The notes beneath the pieces are model-generated. The model did no database searches. It saw only the letters and a program-made list of their open reading frames with translations, and was not told where the DNA came from. Positions 50,770 to 60,802 of a stretch of 60,802 bases of DNA are shown in pieces; positions within the stretch are counted from its first letter, which is position 1, and each line of letters opens with the position of its first letter. The stretch lies in the NCBI GenBank assembly GCA_023428265.1, contig JAEYYW010000084.1:1-60802 (forward strand), given 5' to 3'. The DNA is from Bacillota bacterium. GTDB taxonomy: Bacteria > Bacillota > Clostridia > Christensenellales > UMGS416. The position numbers were made by a program, and so were the translations under genes.

Positions 50770-51432
50770 CTACTTAACAAAATACTTCCTTCCGTCAATG
50801 CTCACAGTATGATCATCCAACCAAGAGATAAATGGCTGTTCATCCCACTTGCCACGATACAACTCGATACTTCCCTGTTTATAGAATGACAGTAGGTCAT
50901 TGGCGGAAAATACTTTCTCAGCAGTTACCCACACACTACCACCCAGTGCTCCTTCATTGCGAGCGATTGCTTCAAGAATATATCTTCCATCTGGAGAAGT
51001 TGTTCTCGCAAGAACTGTCTCAGTAGATAACTGACCGAACGTTAGTGACATTAACAGCAATAAACCATATATTGATGCCTGCGTGATCGCAATAGCAATG
51101 TGCGCTTCTCTCCATCTTTTAGTCAAAAAATAGCTAACTATAACGCCAATCGCAGGAATTAGCAAGATTGGATGGTCAGCCAGCAACAGCATAAGAAACG
51201 GCAAAATGAGCCCAAAAATCATATTCATGATGTGTCCATTCGAGCGGATTATACCATAAAGGAAGAGAGCGGAAAAAACAAAATAGAGTATGAAAAGCAC
51301 CGTGTGAGTTGCTATGTCTGTCACGACATAATGATGATTAAAGTGCCAGACAGTCAGGATAAAGAGACAATAAAGAAGCCCCGATGCATGACCAAGTGCA
51401 CTTATTGCCTTCTTAATTCCAGAACGAAGCAT
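50770..51432 (-). CDS. Hypothetical membrane protein
   Basis: 220 residues: about five hydrophobic helices in residues 15-150, then a soluble C-terminal region of about 75 residues (SPDGRYILEAIARNEGALGGSVWVTAEKV...ISWLDDHTVSIDGRKYFVK). The SPDGxY ... W-x-D-x-x-x-V-x-I-x-G pattern recalls DUF5412-type lipoproteins, but this is tentative. It is AT-rich relative to the window and belongs to the same accessory patch as the lipoprotein and DUF559 remnant. No partner gene is adjacent. Confidence 0.65.
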   Translation of the reverse strand: MLRSGIKKAISALGHASGLLYCLFILTVWHFNHHYVVTDIATHTVLFILYFVFSALFLYGIIRSNGHIMNMIFGLILPFLMLLLADHPILLIPAIGVIVSYFLTKRWREAHIAIAITQASIYGLLLLMSLTFGQLSTETVLARTTSPDGRYILEAIARNEGALGGSVWVTAEKVFSANDLLSFYKQGSIELYRGKWDEQPFISWLDDHTVSIDGRKYFVK

Positions 51433-51550
51433 AAATACAAAGCCTCAACTCATTATTGATAATACTCATTATAGTCCCGTCGAACAATGAACTCAATCAT
51501 ATCGTTCCTCCGATGCAGCACACTAAGTAAGTTCAATTCGCCTTCTAGCA

Positions 51551-51580
51551 ATAAGAAAGGGCCGCGTTTTCAGCGACCCT
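51551..51580 (-). terminator. Terminator of uvrA
   Basis: On the minus strand AGGGTCGC and GCGGCCCT pair (one G-U) around a loop and are followed by TTTCTTA, a few bases after the uvrA stop. Confidence 0.75.
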
Positions 51581-51586
51581 CATGGT

Positions 51587-54406
<2,820 letters not shown>

Positions 54407-54733
54407 TGGTTTGTCTCCGGTAAATAGAATTCAACTTCTCACATTTTGGGAGAGTGGTTCGGGCGGTTCATGAACCGCCCCTACATATAGCTTGATCGAC
54501 AACCTCCCTACCCTCCCTTGTTTTTGCCGAAGGCAAAAATTCAAGGGGGGATGCCCTCCACAGAGGGCAGGGGGGATTTCCATAGGATGCCGCTCCGTTT
54601 GGTGGGGGGCGGGGGCGGAGCCGGGCCCCTACTGGGGGCTCTCGGGCGGGTACAGAGCCCCGCCCCTACACTTTCATCGTAGTTAATCCAAATCGTATAT
54701 ACTGACTACTGATTACTGACTAATGACTACTGA
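54407..54733. repeat. Repeat-rich intergenic block between uvrB and uvrA
   Basis: 327 bases without a gene. It contains a palindrome GGGCGGTTCATGAACCGCCC near 54457-54480 followed by CTACA. Next is a hairpin with TTTTTGCC-GAA-GGCAAAAA (about 54522-54540), and then GCCCTC-CACA-GAGGGC. A second GC-rich inverted sequence ends in CGCCCCTACA (about 54645-54670), the same end as the first. Then come TACTGAY heptamer repeats. The motifs resemble small non-coding interspersed repeats of clostridial genomes. Confidence 0.7.
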
Positions 54734-54743
54734 CTACTGATTA
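54699..54743. repeat. Heptamer tandem repeat at the uvrB 3' end
   Basis: Six or more 7-base units of the form TACTGAC/TACTGAT/TAATGAC in tandem. They run into the last codons and stop of uvrB (Ser-Asn-Gln-stop). Confidence 0.85.
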
Positions 54744-56722
54744 CTCTTTATCTCTTCCCTCAGCTTATAGATCTTGTCCCTCAGCCTCGCTGCCCGCTCG
54801 AAATCGAGTTCGTCGGCGGCGGCCTTCATTTCCTTCTCCAGCTTCTTCATCAACGCCTTCGGATCCATCGTGGACTCGCGGATGACCTCCAGGTTGTCCT
54901 TCAGGCTGTCCAGCGATTCCACGGAGCTGGTGATCTCCAGGATCTCGTGGATCGTCTTCTGAATGGATTGCGGCGTGATGCCGTGCTCCTCGTTGTATTG
55001 CTGCTGGATCGCCCGGCGGCGGTTGGTTTCGTCGATGGCATACTTCAGCGAGTCGGTCATCACATCGGCATACATGATCACGCGGCCGTCCACGTTGCGG
55101 GCGGCGCGGCCGATTGTCTGAATCAGCGACGTCTCGGAGCGCAGGAAGCCCTCCTTGTCGGCGTCCAGCACGGCCACAAGCCCTACTTCCGGCAGGTCCA
55201 GGCCTTCGCGCAGCAGGTTGATGCCCACCAGCACATCGAAATCGCCCTGGCGGAGCTCCTTCAGGATCTTCATGCGGTCCATCGTGTCGATATCGCTGTG
55301 CAGGTATTTCACGCGGATGTTGAGCTCTTTCAGATAGTCGGTCAGGCTCTCAGACATCTTCTTGGTCAGCGTGGTCACCAGTGTGCGCTGCCCTTTGTCG
55401 GTGGTCTTCTTGATCTCGCCGATCAGGTCATCCACCTGGTGCTTGACCGGGCGCACCGTGATCTCCGGGTCAATCAGGCCCGTGGGGCGGATGATCTGCT
55501 CGGCCAGCCGTTGGGAGACGTCCAGCTCGAAGGGCCCCGGTGTGGCGCTCACATAGATGGTCTTCCCCACCCGCTCGCGGAACTCGTCAAACTTCAGGGG
55601 GCGGTTGTCAAATGCCGACCGCAGGCGGAAGCCGTATTGCACCAGCATCTCCTTGCGGGAGCGGTCGCCGGCATACATGCCGCGGATCTGCGGCACCGTG
55701 CGGTGCGATTCGTCGATGAAGAGCAGAAAGCCCTTGGGGAAGTAGTCCAGCAGCGTGAAGGGCGGCTCGCCGGGTTTGCGGCCGTCAAAGTAGCGGGAGT
55801 AGTTTTCCACACCGTTGCAGTAGCCGATTTCCCGCAGCATCTCCATGTCGTAGCGGGTGCGCTGCATGATGCGCTGGGCTTCCAGCAGCTTTTCCTCGTC
55901 GCGGAAGTCCTGCCACTCCTTCTTGAGATCTTCCTCGATGCTGGCCATGCCGGCCTCAATGGCCTCTTTGCTGTTCGCGTAATGGGTGGCCGGAAAGATT
56001 ACCGTGTGCTGAAGCTGTGCCACCGTCTTGCCGGTGAGCGGCTGCACCTCCAGGATCCGGTCAATCTCGTCGCCGAAGAACTCGATGCGCACGGCGATGT
56101 CGTTGCTGTAGGCCGGGAAGATCTCCACCGTGTCACCGCGCACCCGGAAGGTGCCCCGGGCAAACTCCAGATCGTTGCGCTCATACTGGATGTCGATGAG
56201 CTTGCTGAGCAGCGTCTCCCGGCGCATTTCCATGCCAGGCCGCAGTGACACCGCCATCTCCAGGTATTCCTTCGGGCTGCCCAGCGCGTAGATGCATGAA
56301 ACCGACGCGATGATGATCACATCGTTGCGCTCCAGCACCGACGCGGTGGCAGAGTGCCGCAGCTTCTCAATCTCCTCGTTGATGTCCGTTTCCTTCTCGA
56401 TATAGGTGTCGGAGGCCGGCATATAGGCCTCCGGCTGATAATAATCGTAATAGCTCACGAAGAACTCCACACGGTTCTCCGGGAAGAACTCGCGGAACTC
56501 GGCGCAGAGCTGGGCGGCCAGCGTTTTGTTGTGGGCGATGATGAGCGCCGGCCGCTGGCACTGGGCGATGATGTTGGCCATTGTGAAGGTCTTGCCGGAG
56601 CCGGTGACGCCCAGCAACACTTGGTCGCGATAGCCCTTCTGCACGCCGTCCACCAAGGCCTCAATGGCCTGCGGCTGGTCGCCGGTGGGCTGATAATTGC
56701 TCTTCAATTTGAATTCCGGCAT
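54734..56722 (-). CDS. uvrB: UvrABC system protein B
   Basis: A 662-residue DNA-damage-verifying helicase of excision repair. Walker A is GVTGSGKTFT, the beta-hairpin is VSYYDYYQPEAYMPASDTYIEK, and helicase motifs include FIDESHRT, YVSATPG and QTIGRAARN. The C-terminal UVR domain (about 620-655) binds UvrC. ATG 56722 is preceded by GCAGGAGGTGCGCC. A LexA/DinR-type box overlaps its promoter. The final codons coincide with a tandem heptamer repeat, so the extreme C-terminus may vary between strains. Confidence 0.98.
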   Translation of the reverse strand: MPEFKLKSNYQPTGDQPQAIEALVDGVQKGYRDQVLLGVTGSGKTFTMANIIAQCQRPALIIAHNKTLAAQLCAEFREFFPENRVEFFVSYYDYYQPEAYMPASDTYIEKETDINEEIEKLRHSATASVLERNDVIIIASVSCIYALGSPKEYLEMAVSLRPGMEMRRETLLSKLIDIQYERNDLEFARGTFRVRGDTVEIFPAYSNDIAVRIEFFGDEIDRILEVQPLTGKTVAQLQHTVIFPATHYANSKEAIEAGMASIEEDLKKEWQDFRDEEKLLEAQRIMQRTRYDMEMLREIGYCNGVENYSRYFDGRKPGEPPFTLLDYFPKGFLLFIDESHRTVPQIRGMYAGDRSRKEMLVQYGFRLRSAFDNRPLKFDEFRERVGKTIYVSATPGPFELDVSQRLAEQIIRPTGLIDPEITVRPVKHQVDDLIGEIKKTTDKGQRTLVTTLTKKMSESLTDYLKELNIRVKYLHSDIDTMDRMKILKELRQGDFDVLVGINLLREGLDLPEVGLVAVLDADKEGFLRSETSLIQTIGRAARNVDGRVIMYADVMTDSLKYAIDETNRRRAIQQQYNEEHGITPQSIQKTIHEILEITSSVESLDSLKDNLEVIRESTMDPKALMKKLEKEMKAAADELDFERAARLRDKIYKLREEIKSNQ

Positions 56723-56754
56723 GGCGCACCTCCTGCCCGATCCTTATCCGAAAC

Positions 56755-56783
56755 AGTATACCACAATCAGTTTAATTTGGAAA
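56755..56783 (-). promoter_or_regulatory. Promoter of uvrB
   Basis: TTTCCA (56778-56783), a 17-base spacer and TATACT (56755-56760) on the minus strand. Confidence 0.55.
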
Positions 56784-56793
56784 CACATGTTCG
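56780..56793 (-). promoter_or_regulatory. LexA/DinR-type SOS box
   Basis: CGAACATGTGTTTC matches the Gram-positive consensus CGAACRNRYGTTYC at every position and overlaps the -35 element of uvrB. uvrB, and probably uvrA, should be DNA-damage inducible. Confidence 0.85.
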
Positions 56794-56862
56794 CAGAAAA
56801 AGCATAAGAATATGTATTATTCGCTATGGTGATAATTTATGCCAGATAATGCCAATCAGTCT

Positions 56863-57846
56863 CTATTTTACAGCCCGCACCGAATCAAGTATCTCCTGTT
56901 GACCGCCCATTGACATGTAAATATCGTATTCTGGCTGATCCACTGAATAAGGGACATCGGTAGATGTGCCGCTTATATATGTGATACTGCCAACTACAAA
57001 CTCATGCACACCATCTAAAATGGGAGTATCGACATCCGATACTTTCCGGCTAATGAAGAAAAGAAAACCATCGCCCGTATTCGGATCAAAAGGCTCTGCC
57101 GGATGGAAATAAATCGATATATCGTCTTCGCTTTCCACAATCCTGCATTTCCCAATCCAGCTTTTGGGCAGAGTAAAAGCAATACCAAGCCCCATTGTCG
57201 TGGTATACTCAGTCGTCGTGGGAAACACCTCTATCCAAAGCCTCTTCACATGATCTGGTACTTGGCCGGAAATCGATCGAACTGTCTTAAAAATATCAGG
57301 GATATCTTTCTCCATTTTCGCGTACGTAGCAAATTCCGGATCCGTCTGCCAATAAATGAATTGCGCGTTTGAACCCCAAATATAAGTTGTATCGTTCATT
57401 CTGAAATCCCAGTCATATCTGAGAAGTTCCTCGTTTGTATCTGCTATCTTAAGTATAGAAAAAAATTCTCCTTCATGGGCAGTATCTATTGGTTCCGCCG
57501 GGTTGAAACAGACAGTTACAAAGCCTTCGCATTCCTTAACCCGGTACTTGCCGACCCAGCTTTTGGGCACGGTGAAGGTCAAGCCAAGGCCTATACTTGT
57601 ATATACATTCGTATTGGGTATGATCTCCGTAGGTTCCGGTAGGGCCTCGTCGGGGGTTGAACTTGGCTCCAGCACGACCTCTGGTGTTGGGCTGGGTTTG
57701 ACGGGTGTGGCATAAGATGGCGCAAAGGTTACCGTTTGCGTCAACTGAGGTGTTAGGGTTGGCAATGTGTTTGCATCCGTTGAGCAGCCTGACACTGTGG
57801 TAATGAGAAAGAGAACTGCAAAAACGATCCGATAGCTGCGTTTCAT
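56863..57846 (-). CDS. Hypothetical lipoprotein with duplicated domain
   Basis: 327 residues: lipoprotein signal (LITTVSGC near residue 20), a Pro/Thr-rich stalk (about 28-78) and two homologous domains of about 120 residues. The first contains GLGLTFTVPKSWVGKYRVKE and FNPAEPIDTAHEGEFFSI; the second GLGIAFTLPKSWIGKCRIVE and FHPAEPFDPNTGDGFLFF. The family is not one I can name; the LxFxxPxSW pattern recalls PsbP-like extracytoplasmic domains, but this is tentative. ATG 57846 follows GTGGAG. It lies 53 bases after the cupin gene, and the DNA is AT-richer than its neighbours. Confidence 0.75.
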   Translation of the reverse strand: MKRSYRIVFAVLFLITTVSGCSTDANTLPTLTPQLTQTVTFAPSYATPVKPSPTPEVVLEPSSTPDEALPEPTEIIPNTNVYTSIGLGLTFTVPKSWVGKYRVKECEGFVTVCFNPAEPIDTAHEGEFFSILKIADTNEELLRYDWDFRMNDTTYIWGSNAQFIYWQTDPEFATYAKMEKDIPDIFKTVRSISGQVPDHVKRLWIEVFPTTTEYTTTMGLGIAFTLPKSWIGKCRIVESEDDISIYFHPAEPFDPNTGDGFLFFISRKVSDVDTPILDGVHEFVVGSITYISGTSTDVPYSVDQPEYDIYMSMGGQQEILDSVRAVK

Positions 57847-57899
57847 GCATAATCTCCACTTCTTTAGTCTTTTATCACACTTTAGTTGTCTACTCACCA

Positions 57900-58232
57900 T
57901 TACTTGACCCGATACCGATCCCCCTGATCAAAATAGGTAATGTCCGCATACCCGGCAAAAATCCTGCCTGAATGAACCACGCCAGCCGGGATAAAGTACC
58001 GGTCACCCTTTTCATAAGTGCGCTTCTCACCGGCAATTACAAGCTCAATCCTGCCCTCCAGCACGATCCCCCACTGCCCGGCATGGGCATGTTCCGGCAG
58101 GTCGATGTCCTGATCAAACTGCATGAACAGGATCTGATGCCCCTCCCCCTGGGAAAGCCATGCTTTGGCGCCGGCAAAGGGCAAATCGGCTTCGGGGATG
58201 TTTCGGATCGGCTCAGGGAAAATATCATTCAT
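57900..58232 (-). CDS. Single-domain cupin protein
   Basis: A 110-residue cupin barrel. Motif 1 is HAHAGQWGIVLEGRIELVIAG and motif 2 GDRYFIPAGVVHSG, giving His residues able to hold a metal. No other domain is present. It starts one base after the merR stop, so it is transcribed with the regulator. It might bind a small effector or act as a small isomerase or dioxygenase; function is unknown. Confidence 0.87.
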   Translation of the reverse strand: MNDIFPEPIRNIPEADLPFAGAKAWLSQGEGHQILFMQFDQDIDLPEHAHAGQWGIVLEGRIELVIAGEKRTYEKGDRYFIPAGVVHSGRIFAGYADITYFDQGDRYRVK

Positions 58233-58233
58233 A

Positions 58234-58632
58234 TCAGCCCTCCACCCGATCGCCTGTCTTTTCCGTCAAGTGCTTCTCCAGTTGCCCGTTGAAATAGTCA
58301 ATCTTCCACGACACCTTCTTCAGATGCTCCTGCATCAGCTCAATCTGTGCCTCCACATCCCGCCTGTGCTCCTTCAAAAGCCGGCAGCGCTCGGTCAGGG
58401 TGCAGTCGCCCTGCTTGCTCAATTCCACAAAATGCTTGATCTGCTTGATGGACATGCCGGTGTTCTTCAGGCAGCAAATGAGCCCGAGCCACTCCATGTC
58501 GTCTTCGGAATAGGCCCGGATGCCGCTGTCACTGCGGCTGACGGAGGGCAAAAGCCCCTCACGCTCATAATAACGCAGCACATGGGGCTTGAGTTGGGTG
58601 CGCTCTGATACCTGCTTGATGGAGTAATTCAT
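58234..58632 (-). CDS. MerR-family regulator (AdhR/NmlR-like)
   Basis: 132 residues: an N-terminal winged helix (MNYSIKQVSERTQLKPHVLRYYEREGLLP), the wing region RAYSEDDMEWLGLICCLKNTGMSIKQIKHF with cysteines in the position used for aldehyde sensing by AdhR-type proteins, and a dimerising coiled coil. A further Cys pair is in KQGDCTLTERC. It is divergent from aldo/keto reductase and alcohol dehydrogenase genes, and the promoter between them has the 19-base spacer typical of MerR activation. It probably responds to reactive aldehydes (inference). Confidence 0.9.
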   Translation of the reverse strand: MNYSIKQVSERTQLKPHVLRYYEREGLLPSVSRSDSGIRAYSEDDMEWLGLICCLKNTGMSIKQIKHFVELSKQGDCTLTERCRLLKEHRRDVEAQIELMQEHLKKVSWKIDYFNGQLEKHLTEKTGDRVEG

Positions 58633-58659
58633 AATTCGCCTCCAAATCTGAAAAACATA

Positions 58660-58690
58660 TTGACTTAAAGTTGACGTTAGGGTTTACAAT
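58660..58690 (+). promoter_or_regulatory. MerR-type promoter with operator, AKR-ADH operon
   Basis: TTGACT (58660-58665), a 19-base spacer and TACAAT (58685-58690). The spacer holds the dyad CTTAAAGTTGACGTTAGGG (58664-58682), close to the CTTAAAGTTAACTTTAAGG-type site of AdhR/NmlR regulators. Confidence 0.75.
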
Positions 58691-58743
58691 CTAATTATAG
58701 ATGCAGTTCATCTTCTGAACAAGCACAAAAGGAGGGAACGATT

Positions 58744-59595
58744 ATGAACTCATTGGCAGACACCTTTCAGTTGAGCAACGGCGTGGAGATTCCCTGCGTG
58801 GGCTTCGGCACATGGCAGGCGAAGAACGGCGACGAAGCCCGCAAGTCGGTGGAGTGGGCGCTGGCCGCCGGTTATCGCCACATCGACACGGCGGCGGGCT
58901 ATAGAAATGAGCAGAGCGTGGGCGAAGCGGTGCGAAACAGCGGCATTGCCCGGGAAAAGCTGTTTATCACCAGCAAGCTGCAAAATGAAGAGCATGGTTA
59001 TGACAGAACCATGAAAGCCTTCGAGCAAACGATGAAAAACCTGGCCATGGACTATCTGGACCTTTATCTGATCCACTGGCCGAACCCCATTGCGTTCCGC
59101 AAGCAGTGGCAGCAGGCGAACGCCGGCACATGGAAAGCTTTTGAGGAGCTGTATCGCGCCGGCCGCATCCGCTCCATCGGCGTGAGCAACTTCCACCCCC
59201 GGCACCTGGACGAGCTTCTGAAGACGGCGGAAATCGTGCCGATGGTCAATCAGATCCGCCTCTGCCCCGGCGACACGCAGGACGATGTGGTGGACTACTG
59301 CCGGGAAAAGGGCATTCTACTGGAGGCGTACAGCCCGCTGGGGACAGGCAAAATCTTCTCTGTGCCGGAAATGCAGGCCTTTGCCCGCAAATACAACAAG
59401 ACCATCGCGCAGATCTGCGTGCGCTGGAGCCTGCAGCGGGGGTATCTGCCGCTGCCCAAGTCGGTGACGGAAGCCCGCATTCGGGAAAACGCCGACGTGT
59501 TCGACTTCTCGCTGTCTGATGAAGATGTGCAGGCGATTGCGAACATGAAAGGCGTCTGCGGCTTTTCCGCCAACCCAGACACAACAACCTGGTAA
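58744..59595 (+). CDS. Aldo/keto reductase
   Basis: A 283-residue NADPH-dependent TIM-barrel reductase of aldehydes. The catalytic tetrad is visible: Asp and Tyr in HIDTAAGYRNE, Lys in FITSKL and His in YLIHWPNP. GVSNFHPRHLDELL and LPKSVTEARIRENADVFDF give the cofactor-binding end. AGGAGG precedes ATG 58744. It is first in an operon with an Fe-ADH under the MerR-type promoter, consistent with reduction of toxic aldehydes. Confidence 0.94.
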   Translation: MNSLADTFQLSNGVEIPCVGFGTWQAKNGDEARKSVEWALAAGYRHIDTAAGYRNEQSVGEAVRNSGIAREKLFITSKLQNEEHGYDRTMKAFEQTMKNLAMDYLDLYLIHWPNPIAFRKQWQQANAGTWKAFEELYRAGRIRSIGVSNFHPRHLDELLKTAEIVPMVNQIRLCPGDTQDDVVDYCREKGILLEAYSPLGTGKIFSVPEMQAFARKYNKTIAQICVRWSLQRGYLPLPKSVTEARIRENADVFDFSLSDEDVQAIANMKGVCGFSANPDTTTW

Positions 59596-59618
59596 TACAA
59601 TCGGAAAGGAAACTGACC

Positions 59619-60797
59619 ATGCTGAATTATGATTTCCAAAGCCCCACCCGCATCCTTTTCGGCAGGGGCACCCAAAGCCAGATTGGCGGGTTGCTCAAGC
59701 CCATCAGCACCAAGGTGCTTCTGCACTACGGCAGCAGCAGCATCAAGAAAAGCGGCCTCTATGATCAGGTCGTGGCGTCGCTCAAGGCCGCCCAGGTGGA
59801 CTTTGTGGAGCTGGGAGGCGTAGTGCCCAACCCCCGTCTGTCGCTGGTGCACGAGGGAATCGCGCTGTGCAAAAAGGAAAATGTGGATCTGATTCTGGCC
59901 GTGGGCGGCGGCAGCGCCATTGACTCCGCCAAGGCCATCGCAATGGGCGTGTATTATGACGGCGACATCTGGGAGGTTTATGAGCAAGCCAAGCCGGTGG
60001 CAAAAGCGCTGCCGGTGGCAACGATCCTGACGATCCCGGCGGCGGGCAGCGAAGCCAGCCCAAGCACCGTGATCACCAACGAAGCCAAAACAATGAAGCT
60101 GGGGTATGGCAACAACCTGCTGCGCCCGGTGATCAGCATCCTGAACCCGGAGCTCTTCACCACGCTGCCGAAAAACCAGATCGCCAACGGCGTGGCCGAC
60201 ATGATGAGCCACATCTTCGAGCGCTATTTCACCAACACCACGCACACCGACCTCACCGACAGCCTGTGCGAGGCGACGCTCAAGACAATCGTGAAGAACG
60301 CCCCGATTGTCTCCGACAACCCTTCCGATTATGACGCCTGGTGCGAGGTGGGGTTCTCCGGCATGGTGGCCCACAATGACCTTTTGGGCCTGGGCCGGGA
60401 GCAGGATTGGGCCTGCCACGGCATGGAGCATGAGCTGAGCGCCATTTACGACGTGGCCCATGGCGCAGGGCTCGCGGTGCTCACACCGGCCTGGATGAAA
60501 TATGTCTACAAGACCAACATCAACATGTTCGTGCAGTTCGCGGTGAATGTGATGGGCGTGCAGGGCAGCTACCGTGACCCCGACGCCATCGTGCTGGAGG
60601 GCATCAGCCGTCTGCAGACTTTCTACCGCCGCATCGGCCTGCCCCAGACGCTGCAGGAGCTGGGCATCGATGAGACCAACCTGGAGCTGATGGCCAAGAA
60701 AGCCACCGGCGAGGCCTATGGCAAGGAGCATGGCCTGGGCGGGCTCAAGAAGCTTTATTGGCAGGATGTGCTGGAGATTTACAAGCTGGCGAAGTAA
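59619..60797 (+). CDS. Iron-containing alcohol dehydrogenase (butanol dehydrogenase/YqhD type)
   Basis: A 392-residue group III alcohol dehydrogenase reducing aldehydes with NAD(P)H. The opening NYDFQSPTRILFGRG is typical of BdhA/YqhD. The nucleotide motif is VGGGSAIDSAKAIA and the metal ligands are intact in NGVADMMSHIFE, GMEHELSAIYDVAHGAG. It follows the aldo/keto reductase by 23 bases with AAGGAAA before the ATG. Together with the reductase and the MerR protein it forms an aldehyde-detoxification unit (inference). Confidence 0.95.
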   Translation: MLNYDFQSPTRILFGRGTQSQIGGLLKPISTKVLLHYGSSSIKKSGLYDQVVASLKAAQVDFVELGGVVPNPRLSLVHEGIALCKKENVDLILAVGGGSAIDSAKAIAMGVYYDGDIWEVYEQAKPVAKALPVATILTIPAAGSEASPSTVITNEAKTMKLGYGNNLLRPVISILNPELFTTLPKNQIANGVADMMSHIFERYFTNTTHTDLTDSLCEATLKTIVKNAPIVSDNPSDYDAWCEVGFSGMVAHNDLLGLGREQDWACHGMEHELSAIYDVAHGAGLAVLTPAWMKYVYKTNINMFVQFAVNVMGVQGSYRDPDAIVLEGISRLQTFYRRIGLPQTLQELGIDETNLELMAKKATGEAYGKEHGLGGLKKLYWQDVLEIYKLAK

Positions 60798-60802
60798 GTT
60801 AA

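Noticed and set aside
54947..56248. 433-codon plus-strand frame opposite uvrB.
   Set aside because: Antisense shadow of a well-conserved repair gene. No start signal or domain.
59295..60731. 478-codon minus-strand frame opposite the AKR/ADH genes.
   Set aside because: It crosses two real genes on the other strand and shows His/Gly/Val-rich shadow composition.

Overview
The window reads as a chromosomal segment of a GC-rich Bacillota (Clostridia-like) bacterium, probably Gram-positive. The evidence is a lon-ysxC pair followed by infC-rpmI-rplT with an attenuator-type leader, a yloU/fakA (Asp23/DAK2) pair, ywlC/ywlE-type sua5 and LMW phosphatase genes, LytR-CpsA-Psr and LytTR proteins, COG4586/4587/3694-type ABC exporter genes, strong AGGAGG-type ribosome binding sites and frequent GTG/TTG starts. 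No rRNA or tRNA gene, phage, intact insertion sequence or CRISPR array was seen. About 57 coding features fill most of the window, in short operons on both strands.

Layout. 0-5 kb: the end of a VOC protein, argS, a DUF1538 membrane protein with a tandem PII-like partner, and bcp. 5-11 kb: a TPR-GAF-GGDEF regulator, a DUF2975/DUF2975/XRE operon, and nfeD-floT. 11-16 kb: marR-nitroreductase, an MFS carrier and asnB. 16-20 kb: a translationally coupled nucleoside hydrolase/hydroxypyruvate isomerase pair, a stomatin-like protein and a SIS-domain isomerase. 19.6-25.5 kb: a three-gene ABC exporter, nth, a divergent DUF3343/class V aminotransferase pair and a SpoU methyltransferase. 26-30.5 kb: rplT-rpmI-infC and ysxC-lon. 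30.5-45 kb: envelope and signalling genes (LCP protein, Fe-ADH, CapA-like protein, transglutaminase lipoprotein, ywlE, sua5, LytTR two-component system, MBL hydrolase, DUF1934, GNAT, methyltransferase, SH3 lipoprotein). 45-50 kb: fakA, asp23 and an S9 peptidase. 49.7-51.5 kb: an AT-richer accessory patch with a lipoprotein, a DUF559 remnant, hairpin repeats and an orphan membrane protein. 51.6-56.8 kb: uvrB-uvrA, split by repetitive DNA. 56.8-60.8 kb: a duplicated-domain lipoprotein, a cupin, and a MerR regulator divergent from an aldo/keto reductase and an Fe-dependent alcohol dehydrogenase.

How the genes connect. Several control circuits can be read directly. A LexA/DinR-type box overlaps the uvrB promoter. 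A 19-bp-spacer MerR-type promoter drives the aldehyde-reducing AKR/ADH pair. infC begins at a rare AUU codon behind a terminator-bearing leader. A palindrome overlaps the lon promoter. Phased direct repeats precede the DUF2975/XRE operon. Many exported proteins share Pro/Thr-rich stalks after the membrane anchor. The best candidates for under-described biology are the DUF1538 plus tandem-PII pair, in which both proteins are internally duplicated; the divergent DUF3343/class V aminotransferase pair; and the DUF1934-MBL-kinase-LytTR operon.

Limits. All family assignments come from reading motifs, without database searches. Start sites were chosen from ribosome binding sites and promoter positions. 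Promoter, operator and hairpin calls are by eye.
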